A stretch of DNA of 32,796 nucleotides from Oscillospiraceae bacterium (GCA_902767915.1 CACXJE010000034.1:1-32796); one strand, 5' to 3'. Counted from the stretch's first letter, positions 1-8,219 are shown. The notes: generated by a model not told the origin, from the letters alone. A program made the numbers and translations.

Positions 1-46
1 GTCGGATAGGAACGGCAAAATTTTTTGCACTTCTATTGCTTCTTTA

Positions 47-1498
47 TCACACATAAGCAAAGCTGGCGGGCATCACGCAGGGCATGCCGTAGTCCCGGGA
101 GAAATCCGTGTGCTGGTCCCCGTTCCACATGACGGGGGCATAGCTCTGAATGCCCAGGTAGCCGGACCGGGTGAAGAACATCAGGTCCCTGCCGCCGCCG
201 TACTCCTCGATGGCCTCCCGGTTGATCTTGGCCCAGAGCACGGGCCAGCGGTTATGGAGCTGGGCCGGGTCTCCGTCATGGAGCACGCAGTCCACGGGCA
301 GATATTCCCCGAAGTCCGCCATCCAGCCGGAAATGCCCAGATCCAGCATATTTTTCTTGATGAGGGTTTCCTTGAGATACCGCACCGCCTCCGGGTTGGT
401 GAGATCCAGCATGCCCGCGTCGAAGGTGGTGGATTTGATGTGATAGACGGTGCCGTCGGTCCGGGTAATGAGCCAGCCCTTATCCCTGCACTCGTTGTAG
501 AGCCTGCCGTCCTTCACCAGATAGGGGTTGATGTAGGCAAGGAACCGGACGCCCCGGACCCGGAGCCTGGCAATGGCCTGCTTGAGATCCGGGTAGAGCT
601 TCTCGTCCACCTCCCAGTTCCACCAGACCTGCTTGCCCATGACGGTGCGGTTTTCTCCCGACCAGTCCTGGCACCAGACGCCACAGATCTTTGCCCCGGC
701 GTCCAGCATGGCAAAGGTTTTTTCCAGCACCCTCCGGGTGCCCCCCTGGATGCCCAGGATCATGCCGTCCAGGCACCAGTCCGGCAGATACTGCCGGTTG
801 GGAATCTGCATGGCCAGCAGCCGGGACAGCTCCTCGTAGCGTCGGCCCAGCAGCAGGACCATGCGCTCCGGGCAGCCGTCGAAGCGGAAGGTATAGCTTT
901 TGGAGCCGAACTGGGAGGCCCCGTCGTGATCCGTCTGGAACAGGAAGAGCCTGCCCCGGTCCGTCACAAAGACCGGCATGGGGGAATAGCTGCCGATGTG
1001 GCTGTGGGTCTTTTCCCGATAGAGGGACTTGGGCAGCACCGCCTTCTGCAGGATGGTGGAGGCCTTGATGTGCTCGGAGACGAAGTTCACCACCCGCTCC
1101 CCCCGGAGGTTCACCTTCCGGTACTGCTCGCCGCCGCCGAAGACCGCCTCGTTTTCATAGGCCGGCAGCCGGAACTGGAAGGTCCAGCCGGGCTCTCCCT
1201 GAAAGCTGCAGGAAACGCCCCCGGGACAGGGGGTATACTCCATCCGCAGGCTGTGGCCGCCGTTCCGGAACCGGACCGCATGCACCGGCGCGTCCTCCGC
1301 AACCGGCTCCTCCACCACCTGGGTGAGGGGAACCCGGGCGGTCTCCTCCACCTCGGTTTTCACGGTGCCCCGGTTGGCGGAGTAGCGCTTCTCCAGCCGG
1401 ATCATGGTCACAAAGGGCAAAGCTTCGCTGTGCCGGATCAGGGGCTCCTCCCCCAGAAACAGGGTCCAGCGGTCATCTGTCAACTGCGTATGCAGCAT
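47..1498 (-). pseudogene. GH31 alpha-glycosidase (sulfoquinovosidase/YihQ-like), 3'-truncated
   Basis: This is a glycoside hydrolase family 31 enzyme of the YihQ-like branch, which hydrolyses alpha-glycosides with retention. The start is the ATG at 1498, preceded by GGGAGG; the longer upstream reading frame has no such support. Visible landmarks are GGGEQ (about residues 121-125), WCQDWSGEN (275-283), the nucleophile motif GMLDLTNPE with Asp365, and the acid/base motif GWMADFGEYLP with Asp395. Reading stops after 483 residues (...PASFAYV), whereas the family usually has about 670, so the end of the catalytic barrel and the C-terminal beta domains are missing. The bases left of the stop are A/T-rich and unlike the gene. 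Gln290 sits where, by my recollection of E. coli YihQ, the sulfonate-binding Arg301 lies, so a sulfoquinovose substrate is doubtful. Both catalytic acids are present, but the protein is probably non-functional. The family call is secure; specificity is not. Confidence 0.8.
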
Positions 1499-1537
1499 GG
1501 GCGATCCCTCCCGTGTCGGATTTCCGTTCTTTTGCTT

Positions 1538-1566
1538 ATCATAACAAATTCTCCCGGTTCCGTCAA
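1538..1566 (-). promoter_or_regulatory. Sigma70-type promoter of the GH31 gene with overlapping inverted repeat
   Basis: On the minus strand TTGACG (1566-1561) is followed after 17 nt by TATGAT (1543-1538), about 40 nt upstream of the GH31 ATG. The inverted repeat CCGGTT-N5-AACCGG (1554-1570) covers the -35 box and could be an operator. Seen by eye; no regulator is known. Confidence 0.6.
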
Positions 1567-1641
1567 CCGGAAACCGTCCGCTCTTTCTCCGCAGCGGGGC
1601 AAAAAACCTTTGATACAGGCGAATTCCGTCGACATGACCGA

Positions 1642-1684
1642 TTGACAGGCCGTTGAACCCATGGTAGAATGAATTGAAGCGCTT
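1642..1684 (+). promoter_or_regulatory. Promoter of the ene-reductase gene with a cre/LacI-like palindrome at the start site
   Basis: TTGACA (1642-1647), a 17-nt spacer and TAGAAT (1665-1670) form a near-consensus sigma70 promoter. The palindrome AAGCGCTT (1677-1684), within TTGAAGCGCTTTA, lies at the expected transcription start and resembles the core of CcpA cre and LacI-family operators. Repression by such a regulator is inferred. Confidence 0.65.
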
Positions 1685-1773
1685 TACGCATCGGTACGGC
1701 GCCCCGCCCGGACGAAAAAGCCGCTTTCCCGGGCCGGAACGCTGCACCTGCGGATTTGAAAGGAGACAATCCT

Positions 1774-3828
1774 ATGGATCAGGCACTGCAGCCCCTCTTT
1801 ACCCCCTGGAAAATCAGAGATCTGGAGATCAAAAACCGTATCGTTCTCACCAGCATGGGCGGCACCGACCTCTTCGGCTGGATGGAAAAAAACCACTTTG
1901 ACAAGGTCGGCTCCCGCTTTATTTTAGAGGTCGCCAAAAACAACGCAGGTCTGGTCCTCCCCGGCTGCCAGCCCGTCTACAATCCCATGTTCGGCCAGTG
2001 GCTCCATAAAAACAAGAAAATGTTCCAGGATCTGGCCAAGTGGATGCCTGAATTCCACAAGACTGGCGCCAAGCTCTTCATCCAGCTGACCGCCGGCTTC
2101 GGCCGCTCCTTCACCATCAGCGAGATGATGGAAAAGATCTACACCAACCCCGTGGTCCGCAAAGCCGCCAAGCCCGTGATGGATCTGGACCGGATCTGCG
2201 CCACCGCCAGCCCCTCCCCCAACCGCTGGTCTGACAAGGTTCCCTCCCGGGAAATGACCAAGGCCGAGATCCAGGAGATCATCGACTCCTTCGCCCAGTC
2301 CGCCTATCTGTGCAAGCAGGCGGGTGTGGACGGCGTGGAGATCCACGCGGTCCACGAGGGCTATCTGCTGGACCAGTTCACCCTGAAATACGTGAACAAG
2401 CGCAACGACGAATACGGCGGCAGCTTTGAAAACCGCTACCGCTTCGCCGTGGAGATCGTGAAGGCCATCAAGAAGCTCTGCGGCGAGGATTACCCCGTTT
2501 CCCTCCGCTACAGCGTGATCTCCAAGACCAAGGGCTTCCGGAAGGGCGCCCTGCCCGGTGAGGACTACACCGAGGTGGGCCGGGACATGGAGGAATCCGA
2601 AAAGGCCGCCAAGTACCTGCAGGATGCAGGCTATGACATGCTCAACTGCGACAACGGCACCTACGACGCCTGGTACTGGGCCCATCCCCCGGTCTACATG
2701 CCCGAGAACTGCAACCTGGAGGACGTGGAGCACATCCGGAACTTCGTGGATATCCCCGTGGTCTGCGCGGGCCGTCTGGATCCCTACGTGGCTGCCCGGG
2801 AGATCGAGGCCGGCAGGCTGGACGGCGCGGGCTTTGCCCGGCAGTTCCTGGCCGACACCGAATGGGTCACCAAGCTGATGAACGACAAGGCCGCCGACAT
2901 CCGGCCCTGCATCCTCTGCCACAACGGCTGCTTTAACATGTGCCACTACAAGGGCGTGCCCAACGACCAGGAGCTGTCCGACAGTCTGAACCTGGCCCGC
3001 TGCGCCGTCAACGCGGAGACCATGCAGTGGAGCAAGCATTACATCGAAAAGACCAAGAAGCCCAAGAAGGTCTTCATCATCGGCGGCGGCATCGGCGGCA
3101 TGGAGGCCGCCCGGGTGCTGAAGCTTCGGGGCCACGAGCCCGTCATCTACGAGAAGAGCGACCGGCTGGGCGGCACCTTCATCCCCGCCAGCGCCGAGAG
3201 CTACAAGGGCAAGCTCCGGGATCTGCTGAAATGGTACATCCGCCAGATGGACCAGCTGGGCATTGAGATCCATCTGAACACCGAGATCAAGTCCGCCGCG
3301 GAGTTCGCCGGCAAGGAGCTGATCATCGCCACCGGCTCCACCCCCCGGATCCTCCGCAGAGTGCCCGGCAACGAGAAGATGATCGAGGCCTGCGACTACC
3401 TCAACGGCACCCCCGTGGGTCAGAAGGTGGCCGTCATCGGCGGCGGTCTCACCGGCTGCGAAATCGCCTATGAGCTGGCCCTGCAGGGCAGGGAGCCCAT
3501 CATCGTGGAGATGAAGGACGACCTGGTATCCCAGAAGGGCGTATGCCTGGCCAACTCCTCCTATCTGCGGGAGTACTTCGAGCTCCACAAGACCCCGGTC
3601 TATCTGGAAACCGTGCTCAAGGAGGTCAGGGACGGCGCCATCATCTGCACCGGCAAGGACGGCAAGGACATTGAGATCCCCTGCGACAGCGTGATCAGCT
3701 CCGCCGGCTACCTGCCCGCACCTCTGGCCGCCGCCGGGAAGAACGTCCACCTGGTGGGCGACTGCAATAAGATCGGCAACCTCCGCTCCGTCATCTGGGG
3801 CGCTTACGAGACGGCCATGAAGATTTGA
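1774..3828 (+). CDS. FadH/BaiCD-type NADH:flavin oxidoreductase (FMN, 4Fe-4S, FAD ene-reductase)
   Basis: A 684-residue enzyme of the 2,4-dienoyl-CoA reductase / old yellow enzyme family, which reduces activated C=C bonds with NAD(P)H in the cytoplasm. Domains in order: FMN-binding TIM barrel (about 1-370) with LFTPWKIRDLEIKNRIV near the N-terminus, HAVHEGYLLDQF and NKRNDEYGGSFENRYRF; a 4Fe-4S cysteine cluster (C379, C382, C386, then C390 or C410); and a C-terminal FAD/NAD domain with two Rossmann motifs (IIGGGIGG near 436 and VIGGGLTG near 554). Length is normal for the family. The ATG at 1774 follows AAGGAGA with 7-nt spacing; an in-frame TTG 18 nt upstream overlaps that site. Relatives act on enoyl-CoAs, bile acid and steroid enones, bilirubin (BilR) or cinnamates; the sequence does not decide which. 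It faces a minus-strand operon of other reductase-type genes. Confidence 0.9.
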   Translation: MDQALQPLFTPWKIRDLEIKNRIVLTSMGGTDLFGWMEKNHFDKVGSRFILEVAKNNAGLVLPGCQPVYNPMFGQWLHKNKKMFQDLAKWMPEFHKTGAKLFIQLTAGFGRSFTISEMMEKIYTNPVVRKAAKPVMDLDRICATASPSPNRWSDKVPSREMTKAEIQEIIDSFAQSAYLCKQAGVDGVEIHAVHEGYLLDQFTLKYVNKRNDEYGGSFENRYRFAVEIVKAIKKLCGEDYPVSLRYSVISKTKGFRKGALPGEDYTEVGRDMEESEKAAKYLQDAGYDMLNCDNGTYDAWYWAHPPVYMPENCNLEDVEHIRNFVDIPVVCAGRLDPYVAAREIEAGRLDGAGFARQFLADTEWVTKLMNDKAADIRPCILCHNGCFNMCHYKGVPNDQELSDSLNLARCAVNAETMQWSKHYIEKTKKPKKVFIIGGGIGGMEAARVLKLRGHEPVIYEKSDRLGGTFIPASAESYKGKLRDLLKWYIRQMDQLGIEIHLNTEIKSAAEFAGKELIIATGSTPRILRRVPGNEKMIEACDYLNGTPVGQKVAVIGGGLTGCEIAYELALQGREPIIVEMKDDLVSQKGVCLANSSYLREYFELHKTPVYLETVLKEVRDGAIICTGKDGKDIEIPCDSVISSAGYLPAPLAAAGKNVHLVGDCNKIGNLRSVIWGAYETAMKI

Positions 3829-3830
3829 TT

Positions 3831-3915
3831 CAGGCAACAGGCAACAGGCAATAAGGCATTAAGGCAATAGGCAATAGGAGTACGACGTTCACGCGTCTCC
3901 TATTGCCTATTGCCT
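3831..3915. repeat. Heptamer repeats plus perfect 19-bp hairpin between convergent genes
   Basis: Three CAGGCAA heptamers (3831-3851) run into degenerate AAGGCAT/ATAGGCA units. A perfect 19-nt arm (3862-3880), a 16-nt loop and the complementary arm (3897-3915) follow. The block starts right after one stop codon and ends next to the stop of the convergent gene (3932). It lacks a clear T-tract, so it may or may not terminate transcription; it belongs with the elements at 4947-5162 and 8273-8473. Confidence 0.75.
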
Positions 3916-3931
3916 GTTTATCTATTGCTTA

Positions 3932-4654
3932 TTATTTTCTGCCGAAGTGCAGCTCCTTCATGCCCTCCACCTCGTCGCAGATGGGCTTGAGGTTGCAGGA
4001 GCCGCAGTCTGTGGGCATGCCCTTCAGGATCTGGGACAGGGACAGGGTGATGTCCTTCACGTCCTTGGCGCATTTCCGGGCCGCGGCAAAGTCCGCTCCC
4101 GGATCGGTGACAAAGATCACCCGGGCCGCCAGGACGTTGGGGTTCTTCCGGTAGGCCTTGATGAAGGCCGCCCCGACCTTGGCGAAGCTGATGCCGCCCC
4201 GGAGGGCCGCCTTGCTGACCCGGACCTGCTCCCGGTCGCTGTCGGAGCTGGTACGGATCATATATCCCTTGGGGAAGACCCGGTACTTCACAAAGTCCAG
4301 CTCCTGGATGGCCCGGAAGGCCTGCTCGGTGTCGTCCTCGTCGTCGCTCTCGATGTCCCCCACCCGCAGAAGGCTGATCCGCAGGAAGGGGGTATCCGCC
4401 TTGAGCTCCCGCAGGTCCGGTCCATAGACCAGGATCTCGTCCCGGTCCACCAGCCGCGGGTCCGTGGTCACGCAGGTGAAGTTGACCGAGGGCTTGCCGC
4501 CGCCGCCCAGCTCCAAAGCCTGGTCTCGCTGCATCACCAGCTCAAAGGCGCCGGCGTCCGGCCAGGCCAGGGCCGGATCATAGTCCCAGCGCTTCGGCGC
4601 AGTCCTGCCGCAGAGGGCGGAGACTCTCTCGATGATGGAATTGTACAGATTCAT
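3932..4654 (-). CDS. Acetyl-CoA synthase (CODH/ACS beta subunit)-like protein, stand-alone partial domain
   Basis: A 240-residue protein resembling part of the CODH/ACS complex beta subunit (AcsB/CdhC), the enzyme that makes acetyl-CoA from CO, a methyl group and CoA. Similarity is judged from TPFLRISLLR, FPKGYMIRTSS, REQVRVSKAALRGGISFAKVG, an AARVIFVTD segment and the C-terminal CGSCNLKPICDEVEGMKEL. It is about one third the length of AcsB, and the usual A-cluster region is not recognisable, although C-x2-C-x5-C near the C-terminus could hold a metal centre. The ATG lies one base after the stop of the 55-residue membrane protein gene (TGA-T-ATG), so the two are probably translationally coupled. 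No other CODH or Wood-Ljungdahl gene is in view, so a scavenging or regulatory role is as plausible as catalysis. The assignment is from memory. Confidence 0.5.
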   Translation of the reverse strand: MNLYNSIIERVSALCGRTAPKRWDYDPALAWPDAGAFELVMQRDQALELGGGGKPSVNFTCVTTDPRLVDRDEILVYGPDLRELKADTPFLRISLLRVGDIESDDEDDTEQAFRAIQELDFVKYRVFPKGYMIRTSSDSDREQVRVSKAALRGGISFAKVGAAFIKAYRKNPNVLAARVIFVTDPGADFAAARKCAKDVKDITLSLSQILKGMPTDCGSCNLKPICDEVEGMKELHFGRK

Positions 4655-4655
4655 A

Positions 4656-4823
4656 TCAGAATTTAATATCCTGCTTCTTGCGGTCGAAGATCCGGTTCAC
4701 CTGCACATAGGACCAGCCCAGAACCTTTTGATCCAGGTTCCAGAAATAGACCACAAACAGGATGCCCGTTGCCCAACCCAAAAGCTTGAGCAGGAAGAGA
4801 AGGATTTTTCCGGCAATACGCAT
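4656..4823 (-). CDS. Small single-pass membrane protein (55 aa)
   Basis: A short gene that normal length cut-offs would miss. The ATG at 4823 follows GAGGAG with about 7-nt spacing. The product begins MRIAGKILLFLLKLLG, has one hydrophobic stretch (about residues 6-27), then WNLDQKVLGWSYVQVNR and a basic tail ending RKKQDIKF. The stop is one base before the ATG of the acetyl-CoA-synthase-like gene, which suggests the two products work together, for example with the small protein as a membrane anchor. No family was recognised. The alternative reading frame across this stretch gives no sensible protein or ribosome binding site. Confidence 0.7.
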   Translation of the reverse strand: MRIAGKILLFLLKLLGWATGILFVVYFWNLDQKVLGWSYVQVNRIFDRKKQDIKF

Positions 4824-4867
4824 AATCGAACTCCTCAGTATTCATTCAGTTTGTTTCATCCGGCCGC

Positions 4868-4889
4868 GGGCCGATGCGGGCATCGGCCC
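4868..4889. repeat. Extragenic palindrome GGGCCGATG-CGGG-CATCGGCCC
   Basis: A perfect 9-bp stem (4868-4876 / 4881-4889) with a CGGG loop, about 45 nt upstream of the 55-residue membrane protein gene. It looks like a REP-type palindrome rather than a terminator, since no T-tract follows. Confidence 0.6.
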
Positions 4890-4946
4890 CTGCAAACGGG
4901 ATGCTCATGCTTGAGATCACGCAAGTAGAACACCTCTCTTTTCTTT

Positions 4947-5162
4947 AGGGATCAGGGAACAGGGAACAGGGTCGGAGTTTTCCATATCTCACGATATGGA
5001 AAACAAAAACAAATCACAGGCGTAAATTGCTGCAGAGAACGACACGGCAATTCATCGGCATCCGAAGGATCCGGACGGCCGGTCAGAGAACGCATGAAAA
5101 CATTTTCAAATGGCAATTTGAAAATACCTCCCCTGTTCCCTCTTCCCTGTTCTCTGATCCCT
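4947..5162. repeat. MITE-like intergenic element with inverted heptamer ends and two internal hairpins
   Basis: The left end carries AGGGAT and repeated CAGGGAA heptamers (4947-4971). The right end carries the same motif inverted (5131-5162, CCCTGTTCCC... TGATCCCT). Inside are two AT-rich hairpins: GTTTTCCATATC/GATATGGAAAAC (4977-5004) and ATTTTCAAAT/ATTTGAAAAT (5102-5125). No open reading frame of note lies within. The element separates the unknown-protein gene from the downstream small-membrane/ACS-like pair, so the latter may need its own promoter. Confidence 0.65.
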
Positions 5163-5193
5163 CTCAAAAACCATGGATTTCTTTGAAACGATG

Positions 5194-5233
5194 AGCGGAC
5201 CGCCTTCGGAAACCGATCCGAAGGCGGTCCGCT
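5194..5233. terminator. Strong 17-bp hairpin terminator at the end of the reductase operon
   Basis: A perfect stem AGCGGACCGCCTTCGGA (5194-5210) with loop AACCGA and its complement (5217-5233) lies 20 nt beyond the stop of the 214-residue gene. Flanking T-runs are short (GTTTTG on the plus strand), so termination on the minus strand is likely but not textbook. Confidence 0.65.
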
Positions 5234-5252
5234 GTTTTGATGCGAAACGCTG

Positions 5253-5897
5253 TTATCTTGTGCCGAAGAGGACCCGGCGGAACAGCTGCTCCGTCTGCTC
5301 CCGGCCCAGGGTTTTGAGGAACACGTCGGTGGAGGGGCCGCCGTGGGTCAGCAGGCCCTCCACGTAGGCGTCGGTTTTGGCCTGCTTGGCGGCCTTGTCG
5401 GTCAGGGGCGGGCATTCGGCAGTCAGCCAGGCGGAAAAATGTGCCGCAGCCAGGCCGTCGAGGGCCTCCCTTTGGGCCTTCTTCCCGATTTTGGAAATGC
5501 TCTGGGAAAGCCGGATGCCGTCATACCAGTGAGCGCCCGGGTCCCGGTCCTGCAGGGCGGCGCCATCGGCGCAGACCGCGTCCAGCGCAGGAGCCCGGAA
5601 GCCGCCCACCGTGGTGTCATAGAGCTCGGCGATCAGGGTATCGTTGCCCATGGCTTGAATCCGGTCATAGGAATACAGGGGCAGATCCCGCTCCGTGGGA
5701 TTGACGATCAGCGTATCCATCTTCATCAGGCCGAAGAAGCCCTTGGCCTCCATCACGGACACATGGCCCAGCCCCCGGGCCTCCCAGGCCCGGACGGTGA
5801 AGCGCATGCCCTTTGCCTTCAGGGTGGAAAAGGCGCCAGGGTCACAGACCTCCAGGGGGTATTGCAGCTGCAGCAGCTGCAGCAGTTTTTCCGTCAC
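5253..5897 (-). CDS. Unknown soluble protein of the reductase operon (214 aa)
   Basis: No family was recognised with confidence. The product lacks a signal peptide or membrane segments and has an N-terminal half of mixed hydrophobic strands (for example GHVSVMEAKGFFGLMKMDTL and NDTLIAELYDTTVGG) followed by a helical, charged C-terminal half. The start is a GTG at 5897 preceded by GGAGGAG with 7-nt spacing; it overlaps the stop of the upstream membrane protein by four bases, so the two are coupled. The pattern DLPLYSYDR...DTLIAELYD faintly recalls the core of ferredoxin-dependent bilin reductases (HY2 family); this is only an impression, to be tested by structure prediction. It is the last gene before a strong hairpin. 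Confidence 0.75.
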   Translation of the reverse strand: MTEKLLQLLQLQYPLEVCDPGAFSTLKAKGMRFTVRAWEARGLGHVSVMEAKGFFGLMKMDTLIVNPTERDLPLYSYDRIQAMGNDTLIAELYDTTVGGFRAPALDAVCADGAALQDRDPGAHWYDGIRLSQSISKIGKKAQREALDGLAAAHFSAWLTAECPPLTDKAAKQAKTDAYVEGLLTHGGPSTDVFLKTLGREQTEQLFRRVLFGTR

Positions 5898-6532
5898 AGA
5901 AGCTCTCCTCCTTTTTCCAGCTGCAGCGCGGGAAGGCCCTGCCGGTGCAGCAGCACCGCACCCAGCAGCAGGCTTCCCTGGCCGATCACGTTCACACCCT
6001 CGGCGATCCAGTTCATAGAGGCCTTCGCAAAGTCCTTGGCGGACAGATACCCCATGGCCAGGGAGCAGGCAAAGGACAGCAGGAACAGCAGGATCAGCGC
6101 AGGCTTTTTCAGCCTTGCCGACAGCACGCAGAGGGCGGCGTCCAGCATGCCCAGGCCCAGAACCATCAGGGAGACAAAGACGAAGGTGCCCTTGAACACC
6201 GGAGGCGCCGCCCCATAGACGGCCTTCCCCTTCTGCCGGTGCAGCAGCATAGCCAGGATCCCCAGGCCCGCCAGCAGGAAGCCGATGGACTGGGTGGGGA
6301 ACATCATATCGCTCAGGGGGGTGAAATCACAGACGCCCGCCGCATAGAGCAGCTTATACAGGGCCTTCAGACCGCCGGCGCAGGTGACGTCAATGAGGCC
6401 CGCGGCAAAGATGGCAAAGGCCCCCTTGCTCATTTTGTTGTAGAGATCCCGCATCAGCAGGATGCCGGCGGCGGCAAACAGGATCACGGGGATGAAATCC
6501 ACCAGCGCCATGGAAAGGGAAAACGCTTTCAC
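5894..6532 (-). CDS. Multi-pass membrane protein of unknown function (212 aa)
   Basis: A hydrophobic protein with about six or seven predicted membrane segments (around residues 8-26, 36-60, 80-98, 112-135, 143-162 and 175-196), short polar loops and no recognised catalytic motif. The start is a GTG at 6532; a GGAG site lies about 10 nt upstream, overlapping the end of the DUF1295 gene. It sits between the DUF1295 membrane protein and the unknown soluble protein with minimal spacing, so the three are co-translated. The position suggests a membrane partner of the DUF1295 protein, for example in electron or substrate transfer; that is inference. Confidence 0.75.
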   Translation of the reverse strand: MKAFSLSMALVDFIPVILFAAAGILLMRDLYNKMSKGAFAIFAAGLIDVTCAGGLKALYKLLYAAGVCDFTPLSDMMFPTQSIGFLLAGLGILAMLLHRQKGKAVYGAAPPVFKGTFVFVSLMVLGLGMLDAALCVLSARLKKPALILLFLLSFACSLAMGYLSAKDFAKASMNWIAEGVNVIGQGSLLLGAVLLHRQGLPALQLEKGGELL

Positions 6533-6536
6533 GGGG

Positions 6537-7352
6537 TCAGTTCTCCTTCTTGTTCAGGTGGTAGATGGGCAGGAAGGGCAGCAGGATGGGGGTCTTGTCC
6601 GCATAGTCCCGGTATTCCTTCTTGTCGCCGTACTGCTTCATCTGGCGCTTTTCCATCCGCTGGGCCCCGTTGAACATGATGTAGACGATGGCGATATAGG
6701 CCACAATGGCAAAGATCCACTGGCCCACACCCCGGTAGGTGGAAATGCCCGCCACGAACACGCCGGTCCAGAAGATGATCTCTCCCAGGTAGTTGGGGCA
6801 GCGGACCAGCTTGTACAGGCCCTGGGTGGCCACCATCTTGGGGTTGACCTTTTTCTGGGCGGATTTCTGCCTGTCAGCCAGGGCCTCCAGCAGCAGACCC
6901 AGAACGGAGATCCCCACGCCGATCAGGGGCAGCGCCAGATCCGTGGAGCCGTTGCGCCAGCGGAAGAGCATGGGGCTCACCTGCATCACATAGAGGGCGG
7001 CCACAAAGATCCAGATGAAAACCAGCACAAAGATCGGCATTTTCTTCTCGTTGTTCTTGGCCAGGGACTCCTTGGCCACGCCGGTTTTCCGGAAGGAGGC
7101 GTTTTTGAACTCCCGGACCAGCAGGAAGCCGGAGAGCCGGGCCCCGTAGGCCACAAAGAGGGCCATCTGCAGCAGCACCAGCCAAAGAGGGGTGGCCGTG
7201 GGGGCGAGCAGGTACAGGATGAACACGCAGATCCCGCCGCCTGCCACCGCCAGGCCGTAGCCCACGGAGAGGAAGTAGACGAACTTATAGAAGCCCACGG
7301 CGCAGAGCGCTGCGCAGACCAGATAGAGAATACCCAACAGTCCCCAGCTCAT
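6537..7352 (-). CDS. DUF1295 / steroid 5-alpha-reductase-like integral membrane protein
   Basis: A 271-residue membrane protein with about seven hydrophobic segments and the C-terminal signature of the DUF1295/steroid 5-alpha-reductase/ICMT superfamily: EALADRQKSAQKK, then TQGLYKLVRCPNYLGEIIFW and a tail with RMEKRQMKQYGDKKEYRDYA. Members bind NADPH or S-adenosylmethionine at this motif; steroid 5-alpha-reductases in gut bacteria belong here. The ATG at 7352 directly follows the stop of the SDR gene, and its AAGGAGG lies within the last SDR codons, indicating tight coupling. Together with the SDR, the flavin reductase and the nearby ene-reductase it suggests reduction of a lipophilic enone-type substrate. 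The family call is good; reductase versus methyltransferase is open. Confidence 0.85.
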   Translation of the reverse strand: MSWGLLGILYLVCAALCAVGFYKFVYFLSVGYGLAVAGGGICVFILYLLAPTATPLWLVLLQMALFVAYGARLSGFLLVREFKNASFRKTGVAKESLAKNNEKKMPIFVLVFIWIFVAALYVMQVSPMLFRWRNGSTDLALPLIGVGISVLGLLLEALADRQKSAQKKVNPKMVATQGLYKLVRCPNYLGEIIFWTGVFVAGISTYRGVGQWIFAIVAYIAIVYIMFNGAQRMEKRQMKQYGDKKEYRDYADKTPILLPFLPIYHLNKKEN

Positions 7353-8219
7353 TTATTTTGCCTCCTTGCCGAAATAGTCCTTGATATAGGCGGCGAAGCT
7401 CTTTTCGCCCACCCGGGTGTCTCCCACCAGGTCGTGGCTCAGGGTCCAGCGGGAGAAGAGGATGATATCATGCTTGCCGGCCTTCTTGATCTTGGGCAGG
7501 TTGGCCAGAATTGAGAACAGCCAGATGGGCGCCCACTTGATCTTGCAGGGCTTGCCTGCCGCGTCAAAGCACAGCTTCGCCATCTCCTCGTAGCTGTAGG
7601 TCTCCTTGCCGCCCACGTTGTAGGTGACGTTCTTGTCCAGCATGTGTTCCACGATGAACCGGGCGAAGTCCGGGCAGTCCACCACGTTGGCCTTGACCCC
7701 GCCGTAGCCCTTGAGCAGCTGCATCTCGCCCTTTTCCACATAGGGCTTGAAGACCTTGGCGATGTCGTAGAAGTAGCCGGTGGGCCGGTAGATGATCCAG
7801 TCCATGGGCTGCTGCTTGATCTCCTGCTCCACCAGATACTTGGCATGGAGCATGGGGACCTTCTCCGCGCCGGGCTGGTCGCAGGAGATGACGGAGATAT
7901 AGTTGAACTTCCGCACGCCGGCCCGCTTGGCCTCGGCGTAGAGGTTCAGGTTGCCCCGCTGGTCGATGTCATAGGAGGTGAAGCGGGTGGAGGCTCCCGT
8001 GAGCCCCATGGTGGTGATGACCACCTCCGCCCCCTCGCAGAGGCCCTTCAGCGTCTCGGGGTTGGTGGCATCGATGGATTTGAAGGTGTACTTCCCCTCC
8101 GTGCCCTCCACGGGCCGCTCCTTCAGGTCAGCGGCCACAACGTCATGTCCCGCCTCGCACAGGACCTTGAGAATTTCCGCGCCCAGATTGCCAAAGGCGC
8201 CTGCCAATACAACTTTCAT
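7353..8219 (-). CDS. Atypical short-chain dehydrogenase (NAD(P)-binding, NmrA/divinyl-reductase-like SDR)
   Basis: A 288-residue NAD(P)-binding protein. The nucleotide-binding motif is at the very N-terminus (KVVLAGAFGNLGAEILKVL), followed by DATNPETLKGLCEGAEVVI, YISVISCD and WIIYRPTGYFYDIAKVF, and a C-terminal NVGGKETYSYEEMAKLCFDAAG. This arrangement, with a substrate domain rather than the classic YxxxK, fits the atypical SDR group that holds NmrA-like and 3,8-divinyl-chlorophyllide 8-vinyl-reductase-like proteins. The start at 8219 follows AAGGAAGG; the longer frame runs into upstream repeats and is rejected. It shares an overlapping boundary with DUF1295. The substrate is unknown. A vinyl or enone reduction, or hydroxysteroid oxidoreduction, would suit the operon. 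Confidence 0.85.
   Translation of the reverse strand: MKVVLAGAFGNLGAEILKVLCEAGHDVVAADLKERPVEGTEGKYTFKSIDATNPETLKGLCEGAEVVITTMGLTGASTRFTSYDIDQRGNLNLYAEAKRAGVRKFNYISVISCDQPGAEKVPMLHAKYLVEQEIKQQPMDWIIYRPTGYFYDIAKVFKPYVEKGEMQLLKGYGGVKANVVDCPDFARFIVEHMLDKNVTYNVGGKETYSYEEMAKLCFDAAGKPCKIKWAPIWLFSILANLPKIKKAGKHDIILFSRWTLSHDLVGDTRVGEKSFAAYIKDYFGKEAK

Noticed and set aside
1924-3837. A 637-codon frame opposite the ene-reductase
   Set aside because: It mirrors the codons of a secure GC-rich gene and has the Val/Gly/Ala/His/Asp-rich composition of an antisense frame, with no domain.
4663-4845. A 60-codon frame upstream of the ACS-like gene
   Set aside because: The other frame (4656-4823) has the ribosome binding site, a membrane helix and a coupled stop, so it is preferred.
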